The notes under the pieces: generated by a model
What the model was told of the DNA's origin: nothing
The model's input: the letters and a program-made list of their open reading frames with translations, nothing else
Databases searched by the model: none
Made by a program: the position numbers and the translations under genes
From: Nocardiopsaceae bacterium
GTDB lineage: Bacteria > Actinomycetota > Actinomycetes > Streptosporangiales > Streptosporangiaceae
DNA length: 5,996 nt
Direction: 5' to 3'
NCBI GenBank assembly: GCA_031254715.1
Contig: JAIRTY010000628.1
Span: 1 to 5,996, forward strand
Shown: positions 1 to 4,773 of the stretch, one piece after another
Numbering within the stretch: position 1 is the stretch's first letter
How the letters are laid out: each line of letters starts with the position of its first letter

Positions 1-350
1 CGGGCATGGAGACGGGGGGCGTCCACCCCGGCCAGGCCCGCGTCCCCCTCGCCCGCGCCGCCTGCGTCGGCCCCGCCCGCGCCGCCTGCGTCGGTCCCGC
101 CTGCGCCGCCCTCGCCCCAGGCGCTGCCGGCCCGGATGCCGAGACCGGCCGACCCGCGCAGGGCGGACATGGTCTCGGCGGTGGCGATCAGCGTCTTGGA
201 CGGGACGCAGTCGGTCAGCACGCAGGCGCCGCCCAGCCCGTCGGAGTCCACGACCGTGACCCGGGCGCCGAGCTGCGCTGCGACGAGCGCCGCCTCGTAG
301 CCGCCCGGCCCGCCGCCGAGGATGGCGATGTGCGGTTGCGGCTGGCTCAC
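1..350 (-). CDS. lpdA: NAD(P)H-quinone dehydrogenase, LpdA/lipoamide dehydrogenase-like (N-terminal part)
   Basis: FAD-dependent pyridine-nucleotide disulfide oxidoreductase; relatives of M. tuberculosis LpdA (Rv3303c) reduce quinones with NAD(P)H in the cytosol. Only 116 residues are present; the rest lies beyond the left edge. Seen: GTG start at 350, then a FAD-binding Rossmann fold with GGGPGG at residues 12-17 and an acidic residue ending the second strand (D35). The redox segment GGACVLTDCVPSK (40-52) has C43 and C48 in a CxxxxC arrangement. The VLTDCVPSKTLIATAE-like run is typical of actinobacterial members. Residues 81-111 are a Gly/Ala/Asp-rich stretch built from an 8-residue repeat, apparently an insertion in the region that normally leads into the FAD-domain helix. 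No strong Shine-Dalgarno precedes the start; a CAGAAT hexamer lies 8 nt upstream. A true E3 dihydrolipoyl dehydrogenase is possible but less likely given the VLTDC signature. Confidence 0.9.
   Translation of the reverse strand, partial: MSQPQPHIAILGGGPGGYEAALVAAQLGARVTVVDSDGLGGACVLTDCVPSKTLIATAETMSALRGSAGLGIRAGSAWGEGGAGGTDAGGAGGADAGGAGEGDAGLAGVDAPRLHA
18..110 (-). repeat. 24-bp in-frame tandem repeat in lpdA
   Basis: On the minus strand the DNA repeats with a 24-bp period and encodes an 8-residue unit: GGAGGTDA (residues 81-88), GGAGGADA (89-96), GGAGEGDA (97-104) and a degenerate GLAGVDA (105-111). Three clear units span 39-110; the fourth extends to 18. Because 24 is a multiple of three, copy number can vary without breaking the gene. 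The composition suggests a flexible linker or surface loop. Confidence 0.85.
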
Positions 351-358
351 GTTCCCCG

Positions 359-364
359 ATTCTG
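359..364 (-). promoter_or_regulatory. possible -10 element of lpdA (CAGAAT)
   Basis: The minus strand reads CAGAAT, then 8 nt, then the GTG start at 350. It matches the actinobacterial TANNNT pattern only at the conserved A and final T. The spacing would put transcription start at or within about a base or two of the start codon. No TTG-type -35 is visible at the expected distance. Weak. Confidence 0.3.
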
Positions 365-455
365 TCGCATCCGCCGGGCCGCCCGGCCCGGTAGCCCATT
401 CCCGGCCGGAAGCGGCTGCCGCGCCAGACCGCCCGCCTGGGGGGCCGCGGGCTCG

Positions 456-461
456 TACGCT
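456..461 (+). promoter_or_regulatory. -10 element TACGCT of the GGCT gene, probable leaderless start
   Basis: TACGCT fits TANNNT and ends 8 nt before the GTG at 470. The intervening bases contain no purine-rich ribosome-binding site, so the transcript probably begins at or next to the start codon. No convincing -35 is seen about 17 bp upstream. The 351-469 gap holds nothing else beyond the two divergent promoter regions. Confidence 0.5.
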
Positions 462-469
462 TATCCGCT

Positions 470-910
470 GTGGAGCTGTATGCCGCTTACGGCAGCAACA
501 TGGACCCGGCCCAGATGGCCGGGCGCTGCCCCCATTCCCCGCAGCGAGGCACCGGCTGGCTGGAAGGCTGGCGGCTGACGTTCGGCGGCGAGGACATCGG
601 CTGGGAGGGCGCCCTGGCCACGGTCGTCGAGGACCCGGCCGACCGCGTGTTCGTGGTGCTGTACGACGTCCCCGGCATCGACCAGCGGGCGCTGGACCGC
701 TGGGACGGGGCCACCCTCGGCTACTACCGGCGGATCCGGGTCCGGGTGCAGACCCTCGACGGAGACGTGGCCGCCTGGCTCTATGTGCTGAACGCCTACG
801 AGGGCGGCCTCCCGTCCCCCCGGTACCTCGGCATCCTGGGCGACGCGGCGGAGAAGGCCGGCGCGCCAGCCGACTACGTGGATGCCATCCGCGCCCGCCC
901 GTGCGCCTGA
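470..910 (+). CDS. gamma-glutamylcyclotransferase-like (GGCT/AIG2 fold) protein
   Basis: A 146-residue cytosolic protein resembling M. tuberculosis Rv3304. The family includes enzymes that cyclise a gamma-glutamyl group to 5-oxoproline; the actinobacterial substrate is unknown, and these bacteria mostly use mycothiol rather than glutathione. Seen: the glycine-rich substrate loop YGSN at residues 7-10, the family-typical run GWRLTFGGEDIGWEGALAT (33-51), the LDRWDG segment (75-80), and WLYVLNAYEGGLPSPRYL (103-120). The usual catalytic Glu sits where this protein has D79, so activity is uncertain. The GTG at 470 was chosen because the N-terminal strand ELYAAYGSN follows immediately; there is no Shine-Dalgarno, and a -10 hexamer lies 8 nt upstream. 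The TGA stop (908-910) lies inside the first unit of a 16-bp tandem repeat. The gene is divergent from lpdA and convergent with the DUF3052-like gene. Confidence 0.88.
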   Translation: MELYAAYGSNMDPAQMAGRCPHSPQRGTGWLEGWRLTFGGEDIGWEGALATVVEDPADRVFVVLYDVPGIDQRALDRWDGATLGYYRRIRVRVQTLDGDVAAWLYVLNAYEGGLPSPRYLGILGDAAEKAGAPADYVDAIRARPCA

Positions 911-977
911 CCGCCCCTGCACCTGACCGCCCCTGCACCAGACCGCCCCTGCACCAAACCGCCCCTGCACCAGACCG
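906..977. repeat. 16-bp tandem repeat, four copies plus a half copy
   Basis: Unit CCTGACCGCCCCTGCA at 906-921 and 922-937, CCAGACCGCCCCTGCA at 938-953, CCAAACCGCCCCTGCA at 954-969, and an 8-base partial at 970-977. The first unit carries the TGA stop of the GGCT gene and the array ends 2 bp before the stop of the convergent gene. The length is not a multiple of three, so it could not be coding in one frame. Each CCGCCCC could pair with GGGGCGG at 985-991; the last copy (959-965) would leave a loop of 19 nt, so a terminator-like role for the convergent pair is conceivable. Confidence 0.95.
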
Positions 978-978
978 T

Positions 979-1338
979 TCAGGCGGGGCGGAACCGCAGC
1001 GCCGACCAGACGTCGTCGATCGCGACCTGCCGGACCGGCCGCACGCCGTGGCCGGACAGGGCGGCGGCGAGGGAATCGCGGTTGAGGTCGGTGCCGCGCC
1101 GGCCCGCCTTCGGGTAGGCCACCCAGGCCAGCCGGTCCTGCCGCCCGGCTGCCAGAGCGGGGCCGGCTTCCGCGGCCGCCCCGGTGCTGCGCTCGACGAA
1201 CGCGATGACGACGTCCGCCGCCGCGGGGTCGGCCACCAGCTCGCAGCCGGCAGGCAGCGCGACCGGGGAGCCCGCCGGCTCCGCGATCACCGCAACCCGC
1301 TGGCCGGGCTTGATCTGCAGCTTGTCAGCCACGTTCAC
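979..1338 (-). CDS. small DUF3052-like protein
   Basis: A 119-residue soluble protein of unknown function. The N-terminal half begins ADKLQIKPGQRVAV and has hydrophobic strands such as ADVVIAFVE (41-49). The C-terminal half, AWVAYPKAGRRGTDLNRDSL (71-90) followed by a Val/Asp/Trp-Ser strand VAIDDVWSALRF (105-116), closely recalls the W-x-PK and DxxWSGL signatures of DUF3052 proteins. No catalytic motif, signal peptide or membrane segment is seen. GTG at 1338 is preferred: GGGAG lies about 11 nt upstream and GATACT 6 nt upstream. A second in-frame GTG at 1332 would remove only two residues. It is convergent with the GGCT gene (68 bp between stops, nearly all tandem repeat) and divergent from the maltokinase-cap-like gene. 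Shared regulation across the 68-bp divergent spacer is possible. Confidence 0.8.
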   Translation of the reverse strand: MNVADKLQIKPGQRVAVIAEPAGSPVALPAGCELVADPAAADVVIAFVERSTGAAAEAGPALAAGRQDRLAWVAYPKAGRRGTDLNRDSLAAALSGHGVRPVRQVAIDDVWSALRFRPA

Positions 1339-1344
1339 CCGGCC

Positions 1345-1350
1345 AGTATC
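1345..1350 (-). promoter_or_regulatory. possible -10 element of the DUF3052-like gene (GATACT)
   Basis: The minus strand reads GATACT, then 6 nt, then the GTG at 1338. It matches TANNNT at the conserved A and final T only. Because GGGAG also lies upstream, the choice between a leadered and a leaderless transcript is open. Confidence 0.25.
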
Positions 1351-1367
1351 TCCCGCGGCGCAGGCGA

Positions 1368-1373
1368 TAGCCT
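1368..1373 (+). promoter_or_regulatory. possible -10 element TAGCCT of the maltokinase-cap-like gene
   Basis: TAGCCT fits TANNNT and lies 33 nt before the ATG at 1407, leaving room for a short 5' leader that contains the GAGGAG ribosome-binding site. No strong -35 is visible. Weak. Confidence 0.3.
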
Positions 1374-1390
1374 CCGTCTGCAGCCTGCGA

Positions 1391-1396
1391 GAGGAG
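1391..1396 (+). promoter_or_regulatory. ribosome-binding site GAGGAG
   Basis: GAGGAG, extended on the 5' side by further purines, lies 10 nt before the ATG at 1407 and fixes that start. It is one of only two clear Shine-Dalgarno sites in the window. Confidence 0.7.
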
Positions 1397-1406
1397 CAGC
1401 CGAAGC

Positions 1407-2144
1407 ATGGCGACCATCCACACCACCACGATGAGCCCGGGGAAGCTGGAACTCCTGCATGCCTGGCTGCCCGGCCAGCCCTGGTTCCTCGGTACGGGCC
1501 GGGAACCGGTGCTCACCAGGGCCGGCGGGTTCCGGATCGACGACCCGCAGGGAGCGGTCGGGATCGAGTTCATGGTGGTGACGGACGGGTCCACAGATCC
1601 GGCTATCACTTATCAGGTGCCGCTGACCTATCGCGGGCACGCGCTCGCCAGCGCGGCAGGCGCGCTGATCGGAACGGCTGAGCACGGAGTGCTCGGGCCC
1701 CGCTGGATCTACGACGGGGTCCACGACCCGATCCTGGTCGCCCAGTTGATCGCACTCATCCAGGGGGACGCCGAGCCGCAGGCCCAGAGCGTCAGTGACA
1801 CGCCCGATCCGACTGTGACCAGCCGGCGCGTGACGGACGGAACAGTGACCGTGACCGGTTCCGCCGTCACGTCCAGCGGGCCGGCCGGCACCGACCTGCG
1901 AGCTGAGACCGCCAGCGCGGACGGCCTCCGGAGCGGCGACCTCACCGTGCGGATTCACCGGATCCTCCGGCAGGCCGGTGACACCAGCCCGGCCGGTGAT
2001 GCCGCCCACAGCGACAGCGACAGCGACAGCAACGGAGCGGGGCGGCCGTGCCTCTCCGCCACCTGGCGGCTGCCTGACGGCACGCTGGCCCGCGGCAGCT
2101 TCGCCAGCGCGCGGTACGACCAGGCGCCCGCTGCCCGGCCGTAA
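1407..2144 (+). CDS. maltokinase N-terminal cap-like protein (stand-alone)
   Basis: A 245-residue soluble protein recognised from actinobacterial proteins often labelled maltokinase N-terminal cap-like, or misleadingly '1,4-alpha-glucan branching protein'. Seen: an N-terminal MATIHTTTMSPGKLELLHAWLPGQPW-type start (residues 1-26 region), GGFRIDDPQGAVGIEFMVV (40-58), and the diagnostic EHGVLGPRWIYDGVHDPILV (92-111) followed by PQAQSVSDTPDPTV (124-137). In maltokinase this cap precedes two kinase lobes; here no kinase lobe follows, so the protein cannot phosphorylate maltose alone. It could bind a sugar or regulate a partner, but this is inference. The C-terminal third is variable and contains a Ser-Asp run (202-208) from a 6-bp repeat. 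The ATG at 1407 has a good ribosome-binding site. The gene is convergent with the PH-domain gene. Confidence 0.82.
   Translation: MATIHTTTMSPGKLELLHAWLPGQPWFLGTGREPVLTRAGGFRIDDPQGAVGIEFMVVTDGSTDPAITYQVPLTYRGHALASAAGALIGTAEHGVLGPRWIYDGVHDPILVAQLIALIQGDAEPQAQSVSDTPDPTVTSRRVTDGTVTVTGSAVTSSGPAGTDLRAETASADGLRSGDLTVRIHRILRQAGDTSPAGDAAHSDSDSDSNGAGRPCLSATWRLPDGTLARGSFASARYDQAPAARP
2009..2030 (+). repeat. 6-bp microsatellite coding for Ser-Asp repeats
   Basis: CAGCGA is repeated three times plus CAGC, giving SDSDSDS at residues 202-208 of the maltokinase-cap-like protein. It lies in a variable loop between two predicted strands. Copy changes of one unit keep the frame. Confidence 0.9.
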
Positions 2145-2173
2145 CAGCCAGCGCAGCTTCGCCCGGCCGGGCA
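2132..2173. terminator. possible hairpin at the 3' end of the maltokinase-cap-like gene
   Basis: Inverted repeat: TGCCCGGCCG at 2132-2141 and CGGCCGGGCA at 2164-2173, a perfect 10-bp stem around a 22-nt loop holding the TAA stop. The right arm is also part of a self-complementary GCCCGGCCGGGC at 2161-2172, so alternative folding competes. No T tract follows. Chance is plausible at this base composition. Confidence 0.3.
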
Positions 2174-2238
2174 TCACCCGCGCCCGAGGATGACCCGGCC
2201 GGCGGTGCCGCGGGAACGAACGGCGGCCTGGCCGGCGG

Positions 2239-2928
2239 TCACACCAGGACGACGATGACCAGCAGGACGGCGGGCGCCAGCATGGCGGCGATGGACCACC
2301 AGGCCCACCGGCCGCTCGGCTGCGCTCCGGCCGGCTGCCCGGCGCCGGCGCGCGCCCGCCGGTCCTCCGCCTGGCCGGCGAGCTGCCGGGTCATGAGCTC
2401 GGCCGCGGTCTTGCCCTTCATCTCCCTGGCCTCGGGCGGCAGCTTGGCATAGGAGGCGGACCGGGAGGCCATGTCCCTGTCGGTCCGGCGGGCCCGGCGG
2501 TCGGCATTGGTCCGCACCCGCCGGGAGGACTGGATCGCCCAGGCGTAGAGCACCCGACCTTTCCCGCCCCCGCCGTCGGCGCCGCCTTCCGTGGCGCCCC
2601 CGGCCGGAGAGCAGTGGATCTCCAGCGACCGCCCGAGCCGGACCTGGCCGACGGCGCTCCACGGCACGTGCTGGTCGCGCAGCGGGTTCTCGAGGGTGAT
2701 CCCGGAGTCGTCGGCCACCACCCGGGGCCGCCACGCGCACGCGTACGCCACCCCGGTCACCAGCAGGATGAAGGCGGCGACCTCGGCCGCGAAGTGGTCG
2801 CGGCCCTGCACGGCGAGGTCGATCAGGTTGGCGGCCGCGAAGGCCGCCCACAGCCACCACACCACCTGCGGCCCGGAGGTGCGGAACACCTGCCGCTCAC
2901 CCGTGCCGGTGAGTGTGCCTTGGCTCAT
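2239..2928 (-). CDS. PH domain-containing membrane protein
   Basis: A 229-residue predicted membrane protein of the actinobacterial bacterial-PH (bPH_6/PF10756-like) type; no precise function is known. Order: hydrophobic segments at about 21-40 and 46-66; a PH-like region at about 67-137 (RPRVVADDSGITLENPLR, then VPWSAVGQVRLG, then RVLYAWAIQSSRR); a charged Arg-rich linker at about 136-205; and a final hydrophobic segment at 209-229 that ends at the C-terminus. A Gly-rich loop (about 110-124) interrupts the PH region. The ATG at 2928 is chosen over an upstream in-frame TTG at 2961: the TTG would overlap the -10 hexamer and adds no recognised sequence. A TACAGT -10 lies 7 nt before the ATG, suggesting a leaderless transcript of its own, though read-through from the M20 gene 81 bp upstream is possible. 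Confidence 0.82.
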   Translation of the reverse strand: MSQGTLTGTGERQVFRTSGPQVVWWLWAAFAAANLIDLAVQGRDHFAAEVAAFILLVTGVAYACAWRPRVVADDSGITLENPLRDQHVPWSAVGQVRLGRSLEIHCSPAGGATEGGADGGGGKGRVLYAWAIQSSRRVRTNADRRARRTDRDMASRSASYAKLPPEAREMKGKTAAELMTRQLAGQAEDRRARAGAGQPAGAQPSGRWAWWSIAAMLAPAVLLVIVVLV

Positions 2929-2935
2929 GGCCCCC

Positions 2936-2941
2936 ACTGTA
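2936..2941 (-). promoter_or_regulatory. -10 element TACAGT of the PH-domain gene, probable leaderless start
   Basis: On the minus strand TACAGT (TANNNT) is followed by 7 nt, GGGGGCC, and then the ATG at 2928. The spacing places transcription start at or beside the A of ATG. A -35 is not clear; TTGGCT occurs 14 bp upstream, shorter than the usual spacing. Confidence 0.5.
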
Positions 2942-2970
2942 CGGCCGGAAATGGGAGCCAAGGCCGCAAT

Positions 2971-2984
2971 CGGGGCCGGCCCCG
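2971..2984. repeat. 14-bp perfect palindrome between the M20 and PH genes
   Basis: CGGGGCCGGCCCCG is fully self-complementary. It lies downstream of the M20 stop and about 30 bp upstream of the PH-gene -10, so it could be an operator or part of a terminator. High G+C makes such palindromes common, so confidence in a function is low. Confidence 0.4.
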
Positions 2985-3020
2985 GTCAGGCGGGCGGTGC
3001 CCGCACCGGTCAGGCGGGCG
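2982..3020. repeat. duplicated stop-codon segment of the M20 gene
   Basis: CCGGTCAGGCGGGCG occurs exactly at 2982-2996 and 3006-3020, 24 bp apart. On the minus strand the upstream copy carries the TGA stop of the M20 gene (3010-3012) and the second copy repeats it in the spacer. Similarity extends further with a 2-nt length difference, as expected for an imperfect tandem duplication. Confidence 0.85.
2995..3008 (-). terminator. possible short hairpin just after the M20 stop
   Basis: CGGTGC and GCACCG flank a 2-nt centre (realistically a 5-bp stem with a 4-nt loop). On the minus strand it begins one base after the TGA. There is no T tract, and the stem is short. It arises within the duplicated segment. 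Confidence 0.25.
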
Positions 3021-4305
3021 TGGTGCCAGCTCCGTTCGCGGTGAGCGCGGTGCCCGGGGAGGGCTCTGCCAGGAGCTTGCCGTTGAGGCCCCGGTCCTTG
3101 CCGGAGGCGCCGTCAGCGATCGCGGTGAGCGCGGCCCCGGCCAGCAGCCGGACTCCGACCCCGATCGCGCGCTCGTCCACGTCGAACGTCGGCTGGTGGA
3201 TGTCGAACTCCTGGGCCGAGCCCGGGAACCGGGTGCCCAGCCGGGCGAGCGTGCCCGGGACCGACTCCAGGTACCAGGCGAAATCTTCACCGCCCAGGCT
3301 CTGCGGGGTGGGGACCACGGCGTCCGCGCCCAGCACCTCGGCGGCGGCCGTCTCCAGCAGCCCGGTGCTCGCGGCCTCGTTGACGGTCGGCGGCACGGTG
3401 CGCTCGTAGGTAAGGTCGGCGATCACCCCGTAGGAGCTCGCCACCGGCTCGATCAGCGCCTTGAGCAGGTCCGGCGCCTGGTGCCAGGCCTCGTCGTCCA
3501 GGCAGCGCACGGTGCCCTCGGCCACCCCGTCGTCGGGGATGGCGCTCGGCGCCGATCCGGCGCTCACCCGCCCCCACACCAGGCTGAGGCTGGAGCGCGG
3601 GTCCACCCGGCGCGACAGCGCCGCCGGCAGCTCGGTCACGATCTTGCCCAGGGCGTAGACCAGGTCGGCGGTCAGGTGCGGCCGGGCGGTGTGCCCGCCG
3701 GGGCCGGTCACCCGGACCGTGATCCGGTCGCAGGCGGCGGTGATCGCGCCGGTCCTGGTCCCCACCTTGCCGACCTCCAGCCGGGGGTCGCAGTGCAGGG
3801 CGAAGATCCGGTCAACTCCGGCAATGCCGCCGGCGGCCAGCACGTCCAGCGCCCCGCCCGGCACTTCCTCGGCCGGCTGGAAGATCAGCCGGACCCGGCC
3901 GGGCAGCTGCCCGGCCGCCGCCCGGCCCGCCAGGAACAGGCCCGCTCCCAGCAGGATCGTCGTGTGGACGTCGTGGCCGCAGGCGTGGCAGGCGTTGGCG
4001 ACCGTGGACCGGTAGGGCACGGCCTTCTCGTCGGCGATCGGCAGCGCGTCGAGGTCGGCGCGCAGCGCGACGACCGGGCCGTCCGGCGGCCCGTCGCCGA
4101 CGTCCACCAGCATCCCGGTGCCCTTGGGGAGGATCACCGGCCGCAGGCCCGCGGCCGACAGCCGCAGCGCCAGCCGCCGGGTGGCCCGGTGCTCGTGGTA
4201 CCCGACCTCGGGATGCGCGTGCATATCCCGGCGGAAACCGATCAGCTCGGCCTGGTGGCCGGCCAGGAAGGAGTCCAGTCCTATCGCCAGATCAGTGCGG
4301 GGCAC
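3010..4305 (-). CDS. M20-family metallo-amidohydrolase (AmiA/AmiB-like)
   Basis: A 431-residue cytosolic zinc-type hydrolase of the M20D/IAA-amino-acid and hippurate hydrolase group, which cleaves N-acyl amino acids or related amides; the substrate is not predictable. Seen: LRADLDALPI (81-90), the metal-binding CGHDVH (109-114, with C109 and H111), PAEE with the catalytic and metal Glu pair (144-147), ALHCDP with H171, the dimerisation-domain GGHTARPH (203-210), GGEDFAWYLESVP (338-350), and FDIHQP with H370. All expected ligands are present and length is normal for the family. GTG at 4305 is fixed by GGGGAGGT on the minus strand 5 nt upstream. It resembles M. tuberculosis Rv3305c by content and neighbourhood. 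A second paralogue directly upstream, as in Rv3305c-Rv3306c, is absent. The PH-domain gene follows 81 bp downstream on the same strand. Confidence 0.92.
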   Translation of the reverse strand: MPRTDLAIGLDSFLAGHQAELIGFRRDMHAHPEVGYHEHRATRRLALRLSAAGLRPVILPKGTGMLVDVGDGPPDGPVVALRADLDALPIADEKAVPYRSTVANACHACGHDVHTTILLGAGLFLAGRAAAGQLPGRVRLIFQPAEEVPGGALDVLAAGGIAGVDRIFALHCDPRLEVGKVGTRTGAITAACDRITVRVTGPGGHTARPHLTADLVYALGKIVTELPAALSRRVDPRSSLSLVWGRVSAGSAPSAIPDDGVAEGTVRCLDDEAWHQAPDLLKALIEPVASSYGVIADLTYERTVPPTVNEAASTGLLETAAAEVLGADAVVPTPQSLGGEDFAWYLESVPGTLARLGTRFPGSAQEFDIHQPTFDVDERAIGVGVRLLAGAALTAIADGASGKDRGLNGKLLAEPSPGTALTANGAGTTPA

Positions 4306-4348
4306 GCCGCACCTCCCCGGGAATCACGGTGCCGAGCAGGCTGTCCAT
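4292..4348 (-). CDS. possible 18-residue leader ORF overlapping the M20 start
   Basis: The minus strand contains ATG at 4348, encoding MDSLLGTVIPGEVRRAPH and stopping at 4292-4294, 14 nt inside the M20 gene in another frame. GAGGAG lies 3 nt before the ATG, closer than ideal. The overlap could allow translational coupling. No diagnostic residues or known leader pattern are seen, and chance is quite possible. Confidence 0.2.
   Translation of the reverse strand: MDSLLGTVIPGEVRRAPH
4311..4318 (-). promoter_or_regulatory. ribosome-binding site of the M20 gene (GGGGAGGT)
   Basis: The minus strand reads GGGGAGGT, then 5 nt, then the GTG at 4305. It is the strongest Shine-Dalgarno site in the window and decides the start. 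Confidence 0.85.
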
Positions 4349-4492
4349 CTACTCCTCGAACTCAGTCCAGTCCGCGTGCAGGCTCGTCCTGCATGCCGGC
4401 GGTCCCCCATAGCTGAGCGCACCGGCCCGCCCGGGCCGCCGCCGTGCCCGCCCCAATCCGGGCCCCGGCGAGATGAGGGTGTGCAGTACCAC
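4349..4492 (-). CDS. possible small ORF (47 residues) upstream of the M20 gene
   Basis: The minus strand has GTG at 4492, an open frame to TAG at 4349-4351, and the next ATG immediately after the stop. The N-terminal half is Arg/Gly/Pro-rich and low in information; the C-terminal half (ALSYGGPPACRTSLHADW, then TEFEE) looks more protein-like. By hand count 39 of 47 codons end in G or C, not clearly above the noncoding expectation here. No good ribosome-binding site precedes the GTG. I recognise no family. It may be noncoding leader. Confidence 0.15.
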   Translation of the reverse strand: MVLHTLISPGPGLGRARRRPGRAGALSYGGPPACRTSLHADWTEFEE

Positions 4493-4548
4493 CCTTGAGC
4501 GCTAAGCGCCGCGGATCCCGGAGCGTGATTTCCAGGACCCGCCGTACG

Positions 4549-4571
4549 GGCCCGGTATCCGCCTCCGGGCC
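4549..4571. repeat. 7-bp hairpin in the M20 upstream region
   Basis: GGCCCGG at 4549-4555 and CCGGGCC at 4565-4571 flank a 9-nt loop. If the M20 transcript begins upstream of this, it would be part of a structured 5' leader. A chance origin is plausible at this base composition. Confidence 0.3.
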
Positions 4572-4604
4572 GGTTACAGGGCCAGCCGGGGGTACCCCAC
4601 GGGC

Positions 4605-4708
4605 CCCGTCAGGGCAGCTGCAAAACCAGGGCAGGGGAACTCTGGTGGTGCGTAAACTCCCCTCCTCGACCCTGCCCGGACACCCGTCAGAGGGTCAGGC
4701 CTGACGGG
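4605..4708. repeat. octamer CCCGTCAG, two direct and one inverted copy, around a 12-bp palindrome
   Basis: CCCGTCAG occurs at 4605-4612 and 4683-4690; its complement CTGACGGG occurs at 4701-4708. The last two form an 8-bp inverted repeat, and the space between includes the perfect palindrome GTCAGGCCTGAC at 4694-4705. The arrangement could be a regulator-binding site for the M20 gene or a hairpin. The regulator is unknown. Confidence 0.45.
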
Positions 4709-4773
4709 CAGTCACGGCATCTACCCGGCGAGTTTCTCATTGCGCTAGTTCAAGTGCGCCAGGCCAGCGCCAC

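Noticed and set aside
906..977. A CRISPR array.
   Set aside because: The 16-bp units are directly adjacent with no spacers.
322..1434. A 370-codon open frame on the plus strand.
   Set aside because: It overlaps the GGCT gene in another frame and the DUF3052-like gene in antisense, and reads through the tandem repeat as low-complexity sequence.
2174..2860. A 228-codon minus-strand frame over the PH gene.
   Set aside because: Its translation is a Gly/Arg/Ala-rich shadow in a second frame of the PH gene, which has the real motifs and hydrophobic segments.
2614..4416. A 600-codon open frame on the plus strand.
   Set aside because: It runs antisense to the M20 and PH genes, both of which have clear family motifs. 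Its product is Arg/Gly/His/Gln-rich with no recognisable domain, as expected for an antisense shadow in high G+C DNA.
4495..4704. A 69-codon plus-strand frame with a TTG start.
   Set aside because: No ribosome-binding site, weak third-position bias and a low-complexity product; it also crosses the octamer and palindrome region.
4744..4762. A tRNA-like TTCAAGT loop.
   Set aside because: The flanking bases do not form the 5-bp T stem, and no matching acceptor or anticodon arm is present.
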